A stretch of 64,000 bases of DNA, taken from UBA9676 sp963837105 (GTDB lineage Bacteria; Actinomycetota; Actinomycetes; Streptosporangiales; Streptosporangiaceae). The notes beneath the pieces were generated by a model. The model searched no databases and had not been told where the DNA came from. It was given only the letters and a program-made list of their open reading frames with translations. The stretch's first letter is position 1, and each line of letters starts with the position of its first letter. The DNA is taken from NCBI GenBank assembly GCA_963837105.1, contig CAWIMG010000016.1:301365-365364 (forward strand), in the 5' to 3' direction. Below are positions 43,166-52,429 of the stretch, in pieces. A program made the translations under genes and the position numbers.

Positions 43166-44710
43166 ATGACATCAGCCCAGGCACAGGCCCTGCCAGGCGC
43201 GGGCTCCCGGCTGGCTCTCCGGTCGAGGATCGGCGCGTTCACCCTGGTGCTGCTGTGCGCCGTGCAGTTCCTCGACATCGCCGACACCGCGATCGTCAAC
43301 GTCGCCCTGCCATCCATCCAGCACAGCCTGGGCTTCTCGCAGCAGAACCTGCAGTGGGTGGCCAGCGGCTACATCCTCACCTACGGCGGCTTCCTCCTGC
43401 TCGGAGGCCGCCTCGGCGACCTGATCGGGCGCCGCCGCGTGCTGCTCACCGGCCTGGCCGTCTTCGCTGTGTCGTCGCTGACCGCCGGGCTGGCCAGCAG
43501 CGCGGGGCTGCTCGTTGCCGCCCGGCTGGTGCAAGGTATCGGTGCCGCCCTCATGGCCCCGGCGGCACTATCGGAGCTCACGACCAGCTTCCGCGAGGGC
43601 AGGGACCGCAACACCGCGCTCGGGGTCTGGGGAGCCATCAGCGGGATGGCCGCGGCGGCCGGCGTCTTCCTCGGCGGAGTGATCTCACAGGAGCTGGGCT
43701 GGCGATGGGTCTTCTTCGTCAACCCGCCGGTCTGTGTCCTGGTGACTGCCGGGGCGCTTGCCCTGCTCGCGCGGGACCGGCCACGCGCGGCCGGCCGGAC
43801 GGCCTTTGACTGGCAGGGGGCGGTGCTGGTGACCGGGGGCATGCTGCTGCTGGTATACAGCCTGGTGCGGGCGCCGGTGGCCGGCTGGGGGTCACCCGAG
43901 ACCGTCCTGACCTTGCTGGGATCGGCCATCCTGCTGGCCGCCTTCGCGGTCAACGAGGCCCAGCGCCTTCACCCATTGGTGCCCGTCGCCATTCTCGGTG
44001 TGAAAGGGCTGGTGGCGGCCGACCTGACCCAGCTGATCGCCTTTAGCGGGTTCTTCTCCATGTTCTTCTACGCCACGCTCTACATGCAGGAGACCCTTCA
44101 CTACTCTCCCCTTCAGGCCGGCGTCGCCTATCTCCCGATCACCGCAGGATTCGCCGTGGCCGGCGGCCTCGCCTCGCAGCTGGTCACGCGCATTGGCACC
44201 CGCCCGGTGGTAGTGGCCGGCTGCCTGATCGCCGGGGCCGGGATCTACTACGTGTCCAGGGTGCCCCTGCACGGCTCGTATCTGAGCGACCTGCTTCCCG
44301 GGTTCCTCGTCATGTCGCTCGGGGCGGGATCGGTATTCGTCTCGGTCACCGCCGCCGCCAACGCCGGCGTGCCGTCGGACAAGGCGGGCCTGGCGGCGGG
44401 GCTGCTGAACTCGTCCCAGCAGATCGGCAGCGCGCTTGGCCTCGCCATCCTCTCCGCCGTTGCGATCACTCGTAGCAGCCACCTGGCCGCGGCTGGCGTA
44501 CCGCATGCGCTGGCCGCGGATGCCGGCTACCACCAGGCCCTGCTCGTCGGCAGCATCTTGATGGCGGGGGCGGCCGTGCTCGCGCTCCGGATCGGCAACA
44601 CCAGGCAGGCAGCCCCGCTGGTCATGGTCAGCGCGGAGCCAGCCCCGGCGCCGGCCGGCCGCGCACCCCAAGACGGGACGCCATCCGGCACAGCGGCACC
44701 TGTATCCTGA
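43166..44710 (+). CDS. MFS transporter, DHA2 (EmrB/QacA) drug efflux type
   Basis: 514 aa from ATG 43166; a GTG four codons upstream is possible. Motif D1 VQFLDIADTAIVNVALPSIQ, motif A GGRLGDLIGRRRV, motif C ISGMAAAAGVFLGGVIS, and about fourteen membrane helices place it in DHA2. It exports drugs or toxic metabolites by proton antiport. The downstream tetR starts on the last base of its stop codon. Two copies of one operator sequence suggest induction by a pump substrate. Confidence 0.92.
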   Translation: MTSAQAQALPGAGSRLALRSRIGAFTLVLLCAVQFLDIADTAIVNVALPSIQHSLGFSQQNLQWVASGYILTYGGFLLLGGRLGDLIGRRRVLLTGLAVFAVSSLTAGLASSAGLLVAARLVQGIGAALMAPAALSELTTSFREGRDRNTALGVWGAISGMAAAAGVFLGGVISQELGWRWVFFVNPPVCVLVTAGALALLARDRPRAAGRTAFDWQGAVLVTGGMLLLVYSLVRAPVAGWGSPETVLTLLGSAILLAAFAVNEAQRLHPLVPVAILGVKGLVAADLTQLIAFSGFFSMFFYATLYMQETLHYSPLQAGVAYLPITAGFAVAGGLASQLVTRIGTRPVVVAGCLIAGAGIYYVSRVPLHGSYLSDLLPGFLVMSLGAGSVFVSVTAAANAGVPSDKAGLAAGLLNSSQQIGSALGLAILSAVAITRSSHLAAAGVPHALAADAGYHQALLVGSILMAGAAVLALRIGNTRQAAPLVMVSAEPAPAPAGRAPQDGTPSGTAAPVS

Positions 44711-45312
44711 TGAGTGAGATGGCTGACTCATCCTCTGGCCAGGCGACCGCCGCCGGGCCGCGGCCCGCCAAACGCGAGCGGCTGGTAGCCGCCGCCACCC
44801 AGCTGCTGCACCAGCACGGCATCGAGCGGACCACGCTCGCCGACATCGCCAAGGCCGCAGATGTCCCCGCCGGGAACGTCTACTACTACTTCAAGACCAA
44901 AGACGACGTCATCGCGGCAGTCATCGAAGCCCACGCACAGCAGATCAGGACGACGCTGGCGGCCATCGACGCGCAGCACCAGTCGCCCAGGAGCCGGCTG
45001 AAGGCCTTCGTGCGGGAGTTCACCTCCCAGAGCGAGATGGTGGCCCAGTACGGATGCCCGCTGGGCGGCCTTTGCTCCGAGATCGGCAAGCGGGTCAGGC
45101 CGGCCGACTTCGCGGTAGCGGGACTGATGCGCCTGCTGATCGATTGGGCCGAAACGCAGTTCCGCTCACTGGGCCGCCGGGACGCACACGACCTCGCCCT
45201 CGATCTGCTCGCCGCCTATGAAGGCAGTGCGCTGCTGGCCAGCACCTTCGCTGATCCCGGCCTCCTGTCCGGCGCGGCCCGGCGCCTCAACCGCTGGCTC
45301 GACGCCTTGTGA
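44710..45312 (+). CDS. TetR/AcrR family repressor
   Basis: 200 aa. HTH: RLVAAATQLLHQHGIERTTL, ADIAKAADVPAGNVYYYFKT KDDV. Ligand domain continues through CPLGGLCSEIGKRVRPADFA to LNRWLDAL (TetR_C_16-like). Start overlaps the MFS stop (TGATG). Very likely the local repressor of the pump, given the matching operators at both genes. Confidence 0.92.
   Translation: MSEMADSSSGQATAAGPRPAKRERLVAAATQLLHQHGIERTTLADIAKAADVPAGNVYYYFKTKDDVIAAVIEAHAQQIRTTLAAIDAQHQSPRSRLKAFVREFTSQSEMVAQYGCPLGGLCSEIGKRVRPADFAVAGLMRLLIDWAETQFRSLGRRDAHDLALDLLAAYEGSALLASTFADPGLLSGAARRLNRWLDAL
44711..44731. promoter_or_regulatory. Second TetR operator at the tetR start codon
   Basis: TGAGTGAG-N7-ACTCAT repeats the site at 43124-43144 exactly in arms and spacing, and also forms GATGAGT-N10-ACTCATC. 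It overlaps the first codons of tetR. It may act as a roadblock or internal autoregulatory site. Confidence 0.5.
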
Positions 45313-45465
45313 TCCGGCCGGCCGGGCATGGCTGGCACGCGGATCCCGGTGACGATCTGGGCCGCCGCACGGGTGGCCAGCTACCCGCCAATGCCTTCGC
45401 CAACCGCGGCTGACCGGAACGGCCGAACGGCTCGACGCGGCGCCGACTGGTGGTAGGTTCCAGCC

Positions 45466-46884
45466 GTGTCCGCGCCTGAACTCCGCGCGTCCAGGCCGGC
45501 CGGGTCCGGGGCACACGCGCCGCCGGCGGAAGGCCGCCTCCGGGCGGCACTCATGGACCTGTTCCCGTCACCGGCGGAGCCAGCGGCCCGCGCTGGCCTC
45601 GTGCGCTGGGCGTTCCTGCTCGGCCAGGTAGTCGTGGTCGCGGCCGGGGCGGCGGCGATGCTGGCCCGTGTCGGTGGCAGGCCCGCCTGGGACAGTGTCT
45701 GGGCCGAGGATCCGGCCATCTACCTGCCGCAGGCGCTCGCGCATCCCTGGCACCTGCTGCAGCCCTATGGCGGGTACCTGCAACTGGTCCCGCGGCTGAT
45801 CGGCCAGCTTGCCGCACTGGTGCCAATCAGGGATGCCGCGGCCGTCTTCGCGATGAGCGGCGCCCTCATCGCATCGGCGTGCGGGCTGTTCGCCTACCAC
45901 GCCAGTGCCGGCCAGGTCAGCTCGCGCTGGCTCCGCGTTCTGCTCGGCCTGTCCGTGGTGCTGCTGCCGGTGGCGCAACTGGAGATCGCCGACAACGGCG
46001 TCAATTCCATCTGGTATCTGCTCGCCGCCCTGTTCTGGGCCGCGCTGTGGCGGCCGCGCTCCCGGGCCGGTGCGGGGGTCACGGCGGTGGTGGCGCTCGC
46101 CGCGGCGGCCTCGAGTCCGCTTGCCCTCCTGTTCGCGCCGCTATTCGTGGGCCGTGCCCTGGTAGTGCCGCGGCGCCTGCGCGAGCACACCGCGACGGCC
46201 GGCTGGGCGGCTGGCTGCCTGCTGCAGGTCGTGGCCATCCTCACCAGCCACGTGTCCCGGTTGCGGCCCCGTGATCCGCTGAACGCGGTGTACTTCTACG
46301 CGCACGAGGTCCTGCTGCCGGCACTTGGCTGGCACCTGTCCTGGCACCTGCGGCATCTCGCCGGGCTGACCGGCGCCACCGTGCTCGCCGGCGGCCTCAT
46401 CGCCATTGTCCTGTGTGCCGCGGTTATCACGCAGGACCGGCGGTGCCGGGTGTTCGTCATTACCGCGGTGGCGATCGGCCTGCTGTTCAGCGCGGTCACC
46501 TCGGCGCTCGCCTGGGGCGGGCCGGGCCAGCGGGTCACCATCGCGGTGGAACACGGCGCCCGCTATGCCACGGTCCCCATCCTGCTGCTCGACGCGGCGC
46601 TGATCGTGGCGGCCGACGCCTACGCACGCCGGTGGTGGCCGCGGCCCAGGGCCATCGCCGCGGTAGCCGCGCTGGTCGCGATCCTGGTCGTCGGCTGGGC
46701 CACGGACTTCCGGTACCCGGTCCGCCACTTCACCGGACGTGCCACGGACTGGCACCTGACCGCCGACAGATGGCTGCGCCGCTGCCAGCGCCAGCCGGAC
46801 GGGACAATCACGGTCACCTTCACCAACTGGTGGGGAACCGGCCAGCTGGCTACCACCTTCAAGTGCTCCAGCCTGCATCGCTGA
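45466..46884 (+). CDS. Polytopic membrane protein, possible GT-C glycosyltransferase fold
   Basis: 472 aa, about eleven hydrophobic segments. After the first helix the extracytoplasmic loop reads WDSVWAEDPAIYLPQALA; an acidic pair at this point is characteristic of GT-C enzymes. Later AQLEIADNGVNSIWYLLAAL, and a soluble tail WLRRCQRQPDGTITVTFTNW WGTG. Not recognised as a named family; lipid-linked sugar transfer is only a suggestion. Single gene. Confidence 0.65.
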   Translation: MSAPELRASRPAGSGAHAPPAEGRLRAALMDLFPSPAEPAARAGLVRWAFLLGQVVVVAAGAAAMLARVGGRPAWDSVWAEDPAIYLPQALAHPWHLLQPYGGYLQLVPRLIGQLAALVPIRDAAAVFAMSGALIASACGLFAYHASAGQVSSRWLRVLLGLSVVLLPVAQLEIADNGVNSIWYLLAALFWAALWRPRSRAGAGVTAVVALAAAASSPLALLFAPLFVGRALVVPRRLREHTATAGWAAGCLLQVVAILTSHVSRLRPRDPLNAVYFYAHEVLLPALGWHLSWHLRHLAGLTGATVLAGGLIAIVLCAAVITQDRRCRVFVITAVAIGLLFSAVTSALAWGGPGQRVTIAVEHGARYATVPILLLDAALIVAADAYARRWWPRPRAIAAVAALVAILVVGWATDFRYPVRHFTGRATDWHLTADRWLRRCQRQPDGTITVTFTNWWGTGQLATTFKCSSLHR

Positions 46885-46948
46885 CCCGGGATACGGCGCG
46901 CAGCAGGCAGCCGGGAGCCGGGAGCCGGTAACCGGCCAGCCGGAAACG

Positions 46949-47890
46949 TCAGCCGTCGATGGCCAGCGTCTTGAGCCTTGAGTAGGCGCCGTTGAAGACA
47001 TCCTGGTCACCGGGCAGCCTGCCGCCGGATGCGTACTGCCAGAAGGTGTCGAACCCCCAGCCATTGGGCAGTGTGCCGGGAGCGGTCGCGTAACGGGCTA
47101 TCCAGAGCGGGTCGTAGTTGCCGAACCCGCCGTAGTTACCTGTGCACGTGGACCACCAGTCGGTGGTGCTGTAGATCACCGGGTAGGCATGTTCCTTGTA
47201 GGCGTACTCGCGGACGAAATTCCAGACCCAGGCAACCATCTGCGCATGGGTGAGCCCGTAGCACTCCCTGCCATAGGGGTTGTACTCGATGTCGAGCGCG
47301 CCGGGCAGGGTGCGGCCGTCGCTGGACCAGCCGCCGCCATGTTTGATGAAGAAGTCGGCCTGGGCCTGCCCGGATGAGTTGTCCGGAATGGCGAAGTGGT
47401 AGGCGCCCCGGATCACGCCCCGGTTATACGGGCCCACGTACTGGTTGTAGAAGTCCGGGTTGGTGTAGTAGGTGCTCTCGGTGGCCTTTGCGTAGACGAA
47501 GTCGATGGCAGGCGCCACCGACGCCCAGTTGATGTTCCCCTGGTAGGCGCTGATGTCTATGCCTGGAAGCTGGGGCACCGTCCACGACCTGGCCGGTATG
47601 GACGGGTCGTGCCCCCATCGCGCATGAGCCCGGTTGACTGCCCCCATGTAGTCGGCGCGGGGATGGGTGATCTTTTCCGGGTGGACCGGCGTCGGGGTGA
47701 AGACCGGCTTGGCCGCCGGGATCTTCGGGCCGGACGCGGAGACCACCATTCCCGTGCGGGATACGGTGCCGGGCGGCTGGCCCGCCGAGCCGGACACGCC
47801 TGGCAGGCCGGCCGCGAGCGTGAACGCGGTGGTAAGGGCGGCCGCCGAGTACCGGCCCGCCCGCGTAAGACGGCCGAGAGGTGCCAACAC
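46949..47890 (-). CDS. Secreted GH25 lysozyme (muramidase)
   Basis: GTG 47890 is preferred because GGGGGAG lies six bases upstream; ATG 47905 would add five residues. A signal peptide (MLAPLGRLTRAGRYSAAALT TAFTLAAG) precedes a linker rich in Pro/Val. The GH25 domain has PGIDISAYQGNINWASVA, IRGAYHFAI, GALDIEYNPYG (catalytic Asp-x-Glu), VIYSTTDWW and FWQYASGG. It cuts the MurNAc-GlcNAc bond of peptidoglycan outside the cell. Confidence 0.92.
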   Translation of the reverse strand: MLAPLGRLTRAGRYSAAALTTAFTLAAGLPGVSGSAGQPPGTVSRTGMVVSASGPKIPAAKPVFTPTPVHPEKITHPRADYMGAVNRAHARWGHDPSIPARSWTVPQLPGIDISAYQGNINWASVAPAIDFVYAKATESTYYTNPDFYNQYVGPYNRGVIRGAYHFAIPDNSSGQAQADFFIKHGGGWSSDGRTLPGALDIEYNPYGRECYGLTHAQMVAWVWNFVREYAYKEHAYPVIYSTTDWWSTCTGNYGGFGNYDPLWIARYATAPGTLPNGWGFDTFWQYASGGRLPGDQDVFNGAYSRLKTLAIDG

Positions 47891-47905
47891 TAACCACTCC
47901 CCCAT

Positions 47906-48279
47906 TGTCAGCTGCCTAGAACCGCTTCCTGCAATCGGGCCGTATTGTGCCCCAGGAGTTACGCATTTAAGCAGGCTTAACGCGAGATCCTCATCACGCC
48001 GTGTGTGACCAGCGAGCACGGTGAGGCAGCAGCTAGCTGAGGGGCAGACGGTTACTGTGGGATCGCCGGCAGGCGATGATGAACCAGGAAGATCCGCCCC
48101 GATTTCATCCCGGCCGCCACCAGAAATGGCCTGTCCTGGTCCAGCCTGGCGATTACCCATCCTTCTTATAGCGGCCCGCAGTAGCCTGAAAAGCCGTGGG
48201 CGGCGGGCCCGCGCCAGCGTCCCGGGCACGATCAGGCGGCATCGCAACCCGGCTGGGTGACGTGCAGGAAAGGCGAGCC
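47906..48279. other. Divergent intergenic region between GH25 and APC permease genes
   Basis: About 370 bp. It holds a perfect TTAAGC-AG-GCTTAA palindrome (47967-47980), a hairpin ATCGCC-GGCA-GGCGAT (48062-48077), and a 31-codon frame at 48076-48171 starting MMNQEDPPRFHPG with only a weak ribosome-binding site. The palindrome is an operator candidate. No riboswitch could be recognised. Confidence 0.35.
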
Positions 48280-49847
48280 ATGGCCATCTTCAGTCCTGGC
48301 CTGCGGCGAGCGGAGGAGCCCAGGGACAAGGGTCTCAAGACGGGGGCACTTGGCCTGGTGTCCAGCGTGGTCATGGGCGTGGCCTCGACCGCTCCGGCCT
48401 ATAGCCTCGCCGCGACGCTGTTCTTCGTGGTGGCCGCCGTCGGGCTGAAGTCCCCGCTGGTCGCCGTGCTGGCGTTCGTGCCGATGCTGCTGTGCTCGAT
48501 CGGCTACAGCGAGCTGAACAAGGCCGATCCCGACTGCGGGACCACGTTCATCTGGGCGGCCCGGGCGTTCGGGCCGAAAACCGGCTGGGCCGGCGGCTGG
48601 GCCATCGTGGCTGCCGACATCCTGGTCATGGCCAGCCTGGCCCAGGTGGCCGGGCAGTACCTGTTCTTCTTCATCCAGGGACCGAACAGCTCGATCGGTG
48701 CCAACCCCTCCAGCGGCTGGGTGCTGCTTGTCGGCATCTTGTGGATCGCTGCGATGGCGTACATCTGCTACCGGGGCATCGAGGTCTCCGCCAACTTCCA
48801 GCGGGTGCTGCTGTCCATCGAGATCGTCATGCTGCTGCTCATGTCGGTCACAGCGCTGGTCCGGGTCGCCACCGGCAACCACCCGCCCGGGTCGCTGCAC
48901 CCGAGCTTGAGCTGGCTGTCGCCGTCGGGCCTGACCGTCTCAGCCTTTGTGTCCGGGATCATCCTGATGCTGTTCATCTACTGGGGCTGGGACACGGCCT
49001 TGTCGGTGAATGAGGAGACCGCGGACAAGTCCCGGACGCCGGGCCGGGCGGGCATCATCTCGACGGTCCTGCTGCTCGTCACCTACGTAACCGTGATCAT
49101 CTCCGTGCAGGCCTTCGCCGGCATCGGGGACAAGGGCATCGGGCTGACGAATCCGGCGCACCAGTCCGACGTGCTGTCGGTCACCGGAGGCGCGATCTTC
49201 GGCACCTCCGCGCTCGGCACCTTCCTGTCCCGGCTGCTGTTCCTGATGGTGCTCAGTTCGGCCGCCGCCTCGACCCAAACCACGATCTTGCCGACCGCGC
49301 GCACGACGCTGTCGATGGCCGCCTACGGGGCGGTGCCCGAGTCGTTCGCCAAGATCCACCCCAGGTACCTGACCCCGACGGTGTCCACGATTGTGATGGG
49401 CGTGGTCTCGATCGCCCTGTACATCCCGCTGAACTACATCTCCGGCGGCAACCCGATCGCTGACGCGGTCTCCGCCATCGGCCTGTACATCGCGTTCTAC
49501 TACGGGCTGACCGCGTTCTCCTGTGTCTGGTACTACCGGGCGACGCTGACCAGCAGCAGATGGAACCTGTGGATGCGCGGCATCCTGCCTGGGCCGGCGG
49601 CCTGATCATGTATCTGGCCGGCCTGTACAGCCTGCACAGCGACTGGGTCGCGACCAACAGCTACACCACGTGGACGGTCCCGGTCCTGCACTGGCAGATC
49701 GGCGGCATCTTCGTCATCGCGCTGCTGGCAGCATTGGCCGGAGTGATCGGCTTCGTTTTTATGCGCATCACCGCCCCGGCGTTCTTCCGTAACGAAACAC
49801 TGACCAGGACTACTCCCGTGCTCGTTTTTGACCCGGACTCGCTCTGA
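48280..49847 (+). CDS. APC superfamily amino acid permease (one frameshift)
   Basis: ATG 48280. GLKTGALGLVSSVVMGVAST APAYSL opens the APC fold; twelve helices follow with IYWGWDTALSVNEETAD in the substrate region. After WNLWMRGILPG the frame stops; the next frame gives GGLIMYLAGLYSLHSDWVAT, the last helices and a tail ending LVFDPDSL at 49847. One missing base at about 49590 (CTGCCTGGGCC) explains it, and the conserved continuation argues for a sequence error. Likely amino acid or polyamine uptake. Confidence 0.85.
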
Positions 49848-50202
49848 GCCGGCCGCCGGTAACCCAATGCAGCCGGCCCGGAAATAGGCAAGGCACTGGC
49901 AGGGGATTGCCTACCTGTACTGTTCATTGGCAGGCTAGGGCAACGATGGTGCAGCCTGGCCGTTAGCTGGTTTCGCCGATGACGACGGACCCGGCCAGGA
50001 GAGCGGGAAAACGACAATGCATCTTCAGTTTGGCCAGCCGATGCCGGTGCAGCCAGTGAGCCGGAACCGGCTCCGGGTGCCGGTCACCCTGGAGCCCGGC
50101 ATGCTACGGATGCGCGACGGTGCATCCTGACCTGACCTGCTCAGCCTGCCGGGCCCGCGGTCCCGGCAGTCCCGCCCGCACACCGGTTGCGGGCAGCGCG
50201 CC
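49848..50202 (+). other. Intergenic region with a possible 37-aa ORF (50017-50130)
   Basis: ATG 50017 starts MHLQFGQPMPVQPVSRNRLR and runs 37 codons to TGA 50130, ending LEPGMLRMRDGAS. AGGAGAG lies somewhat far upstream (about 15 bases). The peptide is basic and precedes the STAND/TPR ATPase gene in the same direction by 72 bp. A real small gene is possible but unproven. No other structure is seen. Confidence 0.3.
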
Positions 50203-52410
50203 ATGAGGAGCGCCGTACCGCCTGCGGGCCCGGCGGGGGTGGCTCCCGGCCGGCTGTCCTGGCCCGTCCGGTCCGGGACGGTGCCGGCGCTGGCGGACGG
50301 CTTCATTGCCAGGCTGGAGACGGCTCCGGCGCTGGCGGCCGCGCTGCCGGCCGGAGCGGCGGTCGCGCTCGTCCCCGACCGGGCATCGGTACCGGCTGCC
50401 TTCCCCGACCCGGCGGCCACTCCCGGTGCGCGGGACTGGCTGAGATCGTCGGGCAAGACCCAGCTCGCCGCGGCTTTCGCCGAGTCGCTCTGGCAGTCGG
50501 GCGGGGTAGACCTGCTGGTCTGGATCGACGCCACCAGCCGCGCCTCGGTGCTGTCCGGCTACGCCGCGGCGACGGCCGCCGCGACCGGCCGGGATCAGGC
50601 GAGCAGCTGTGAGTCGGTCGCCGCCCAGTTCCTCAGCTGGCTGGGTGAGACCAGCCGTTCCTGGCTGGTGGTACTGGATGACCTGGCCGACGCGGCGGAC
50701 CTGGACGGTCTGTGGCCGGGCCCGGCCGGCCGGGTACTGGTGACCGGCGCCGACGCCGCGGCCATCCCCAGCGGTGTCCAGGTGGTGCCGGTCGGGCCCT
50801 TCAGCTTGCGTGAGGCCATCAGCTATCTGAGCGGACGCCTGTCGGCCGACCCGGACAAGCGGCAGGGTGTGATCGAACTGGCCCAGGAGCTGGACCTGGA
50901 GCCGCTCGCGCTGGCCCAGGCCAGCGCGGTGATCGCCAATTCCCCGCTGTCGTGCCGCGATTACCGGGCCCATTTCGTGCGCAGGCGGGAGCAGCTGGCG
51001 GAGTCGTCCGGCACCCGGCCCTCGGCGGCCGCGGTGACGTGGACGTTCTCGTTCGCGCAGGCGGATCAGCTGGCACCGGGTGGGCCGGCCCAGTTGCTGC
51101 TCGCCCTGGCTGCGCTGCTGGACGGGCACGGCATCCCGCACAACGTCTTCGCCACACCGGCGGCAGGCGGTTTCCTCGCGGGCGGCGACGTCCCCGTCAG
51201 CGGCGAGCGCGTCCACACGGCACTGTCGGCGCTGATACAGGTCGGCCTGCTGACCGTCGAGCCGGCGACGGCACCGCCGACAGTCCGGATCAGCGCCGTG
51301 CTGCAGGCGGCACTGCGGGCGGCGATGCCCGAAGGAATGCCCGACAGGGCGGCGAGTTCGGTCGCGGACGCGCTGCTCCAGGCCTGGCCGGAACCCGAGC
51401 CGCCCGGCTGGCCCGCGACCGGCCTGCGATCGTGCGTGGCGGCCCTCCGGCGGATCACCGGGAACCTGCTCTGGCACGGCGGCTGCCACCCCCTGCTGGT
51501 GCGGGCGGGAGACAGCCTGGATCACGCCGGCCTGACCGGACCCGCGGTGGACCACTGGCGCGACCTGGCCACGACCAGTGGCCGCCTGCTCGGCGGCGAC
51601 CACCCGGACACGGCGCTGGCCGCCCAGCGGCTGGCCGATGCCTACCTTGCCGCCGGGCGCGCGGGCGATGCCATTGCATGGTTCCAGTGGGTACTCGACT
51701 GCCTGACCCACCAGTTCGGGCCGGACCAGCGTGACGTGATCGAGGCACGGCGCCGCCTCGGCCACGCCCAGGCGGCGGCGCTCCAGTTCCCGGCTGGGAT
51801 CGCCACCCTCGAGCGCGCGGCCGCCCAATTCGAGCGGGTCTGCGGGCCCGCGCATGCCGACACGCTCGGCGCGCGAGACGAGCTCGCCGACGCCTACCTG
51901 GCCGCGGGCCGGTATCCCGACGCCATCGCCGTCTACCGGCGCACGCTGGCCGACCGGGAGCGCACCCAGGGAGCCCGGCACCCGCAGACGATGACGACGC
52001 GTCACGGCCTGGCCGACTCCTACCTGGCCAGTGGCCGGGCAAAAGAGGCAGTCGCGGCCTACAAGCGGGTGGTGGCCGACCGGGAGCGCGTCCTTGGCTC
52101 CGATCATCTGGACACACTGACCGCGCGGAACAGCCTCGGCGCCGCCTACCAGGAGACGGGCAAGACGGTGGCTGCGGAGCTGGCCAGCGAGCAGGCCTGG
52201 GCAGGGTTCGAGCGGGTGCTCGGCCCCCGTCACCCGGACACGCTGCGGAGCCGTGCCGGACTGGCCCAGGTGTACCGCCAGCTGGGGCGCTACGGCGATG
52301 CCCGGGTGCTGCTGCGCGACACGGTCAACCGGCTGGAGCGCATCTTGCCCGCCGACGACCCGCTGATCACCGAACTGCGGCAGAACCTGGCCGACATCGG
52401 CGAGGAGTAA
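50203..52410 (+). CDS. STAND-type P-loop ATPase with kinesin-light-chain-like TPRs
   Basis: 735 aa from ATG 50203. The ATPase part has a reduced Walker A (RSSGKTQLAAAFAESLW) at about residue 83 and Walker B SWLVVLDDLAD. GPFSLREAISYLSGRL and LDLEPLALAQASAVI follow, as in NB-ARC proteins. From about 460 there are repeated 42-residue TPRs with HPDTL and LADAYLAAGR motifs. Such proteins sense ligands or partners and are frequent in actinobacteria, some in signalling or defence. The glycines of a normal GxxGxGKT loop are partly missing, so ATP use is uncertain. Confidence 0.8.
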   Translation: MRSAVPPAGPAGVAPGRLSWPVRSGTVPALADGFIARLETAPALAAALPAGAAVALVPDRASVPAAFPDPAATPGARDWLRSSGKTQLAAAFAESLWQSGGVDLLVWIDATSRASVLSGYAAATAAATGRDQASSCESVAAQFLSWLGETSRSWLVVLDDLADAADLDGLWPGPAGRVLVTGADAAAIPSGVQVVPVGPFSLREAISYLSGRLSADPDKRQGVIELAQELDLEPLALAQASAVIANSPLSCRDYRAHFVRRREQLAESSGTRPSAAAVTWTFSFAQADQLAPGGPAQLLLALAALLDGHGIPHNVFATPAAGGFLAGGDVPVSGERVHTALSALIQVGLLTVEPATAPPTVRISAVLQAALRAAMPEGMPDRAASSVADALLQAWPEPEPPGWPATGLRSCVAALRRITGNLLWHGGCHPLLVRAGDSLDHAGLTGPAVDHWRDLATTSGRLLGGDHPDTALAAQRLADAYLAAGRAGDAIAWFQWVLDCLTHQFGPDQRDVIEARRRLGHAQAAALQFPAGIATLERAAAQFERVCGPAHADTLGARDELADAYLAAGRYPDAIAVYRRTLADRERTQGARHPQTMTTRHGLADSYLASGRAKEAVAAYKRVVADRERVLGSDHLDTLTARNSLGAAYQETGKTVAAELASEQAWAGFERVLGPRHPDTLRSRAGLAQVYRQLGRYGDARVLLRDTVNRLERILPADDPLITELRQNLADIGEE

Positions 52411-52429
52411 CCGCTGGCTGACCCTGGCT

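Noticed and set aside
48076..48171. 31-codon ORF in the GH25/APC gap
   Set aside because: Only a weak ribosome-binding site and no recognisable feature; kept as a remark within the intergenic entry.
47906..48279. Cyclic-di-AMP (ydaO) riboswitch upstream of the lysozyme gene
   Set aside because: Such elements often precede actinobacterial cell-wall hydrolases, but the conserved stems and loop sequences could not be found here.
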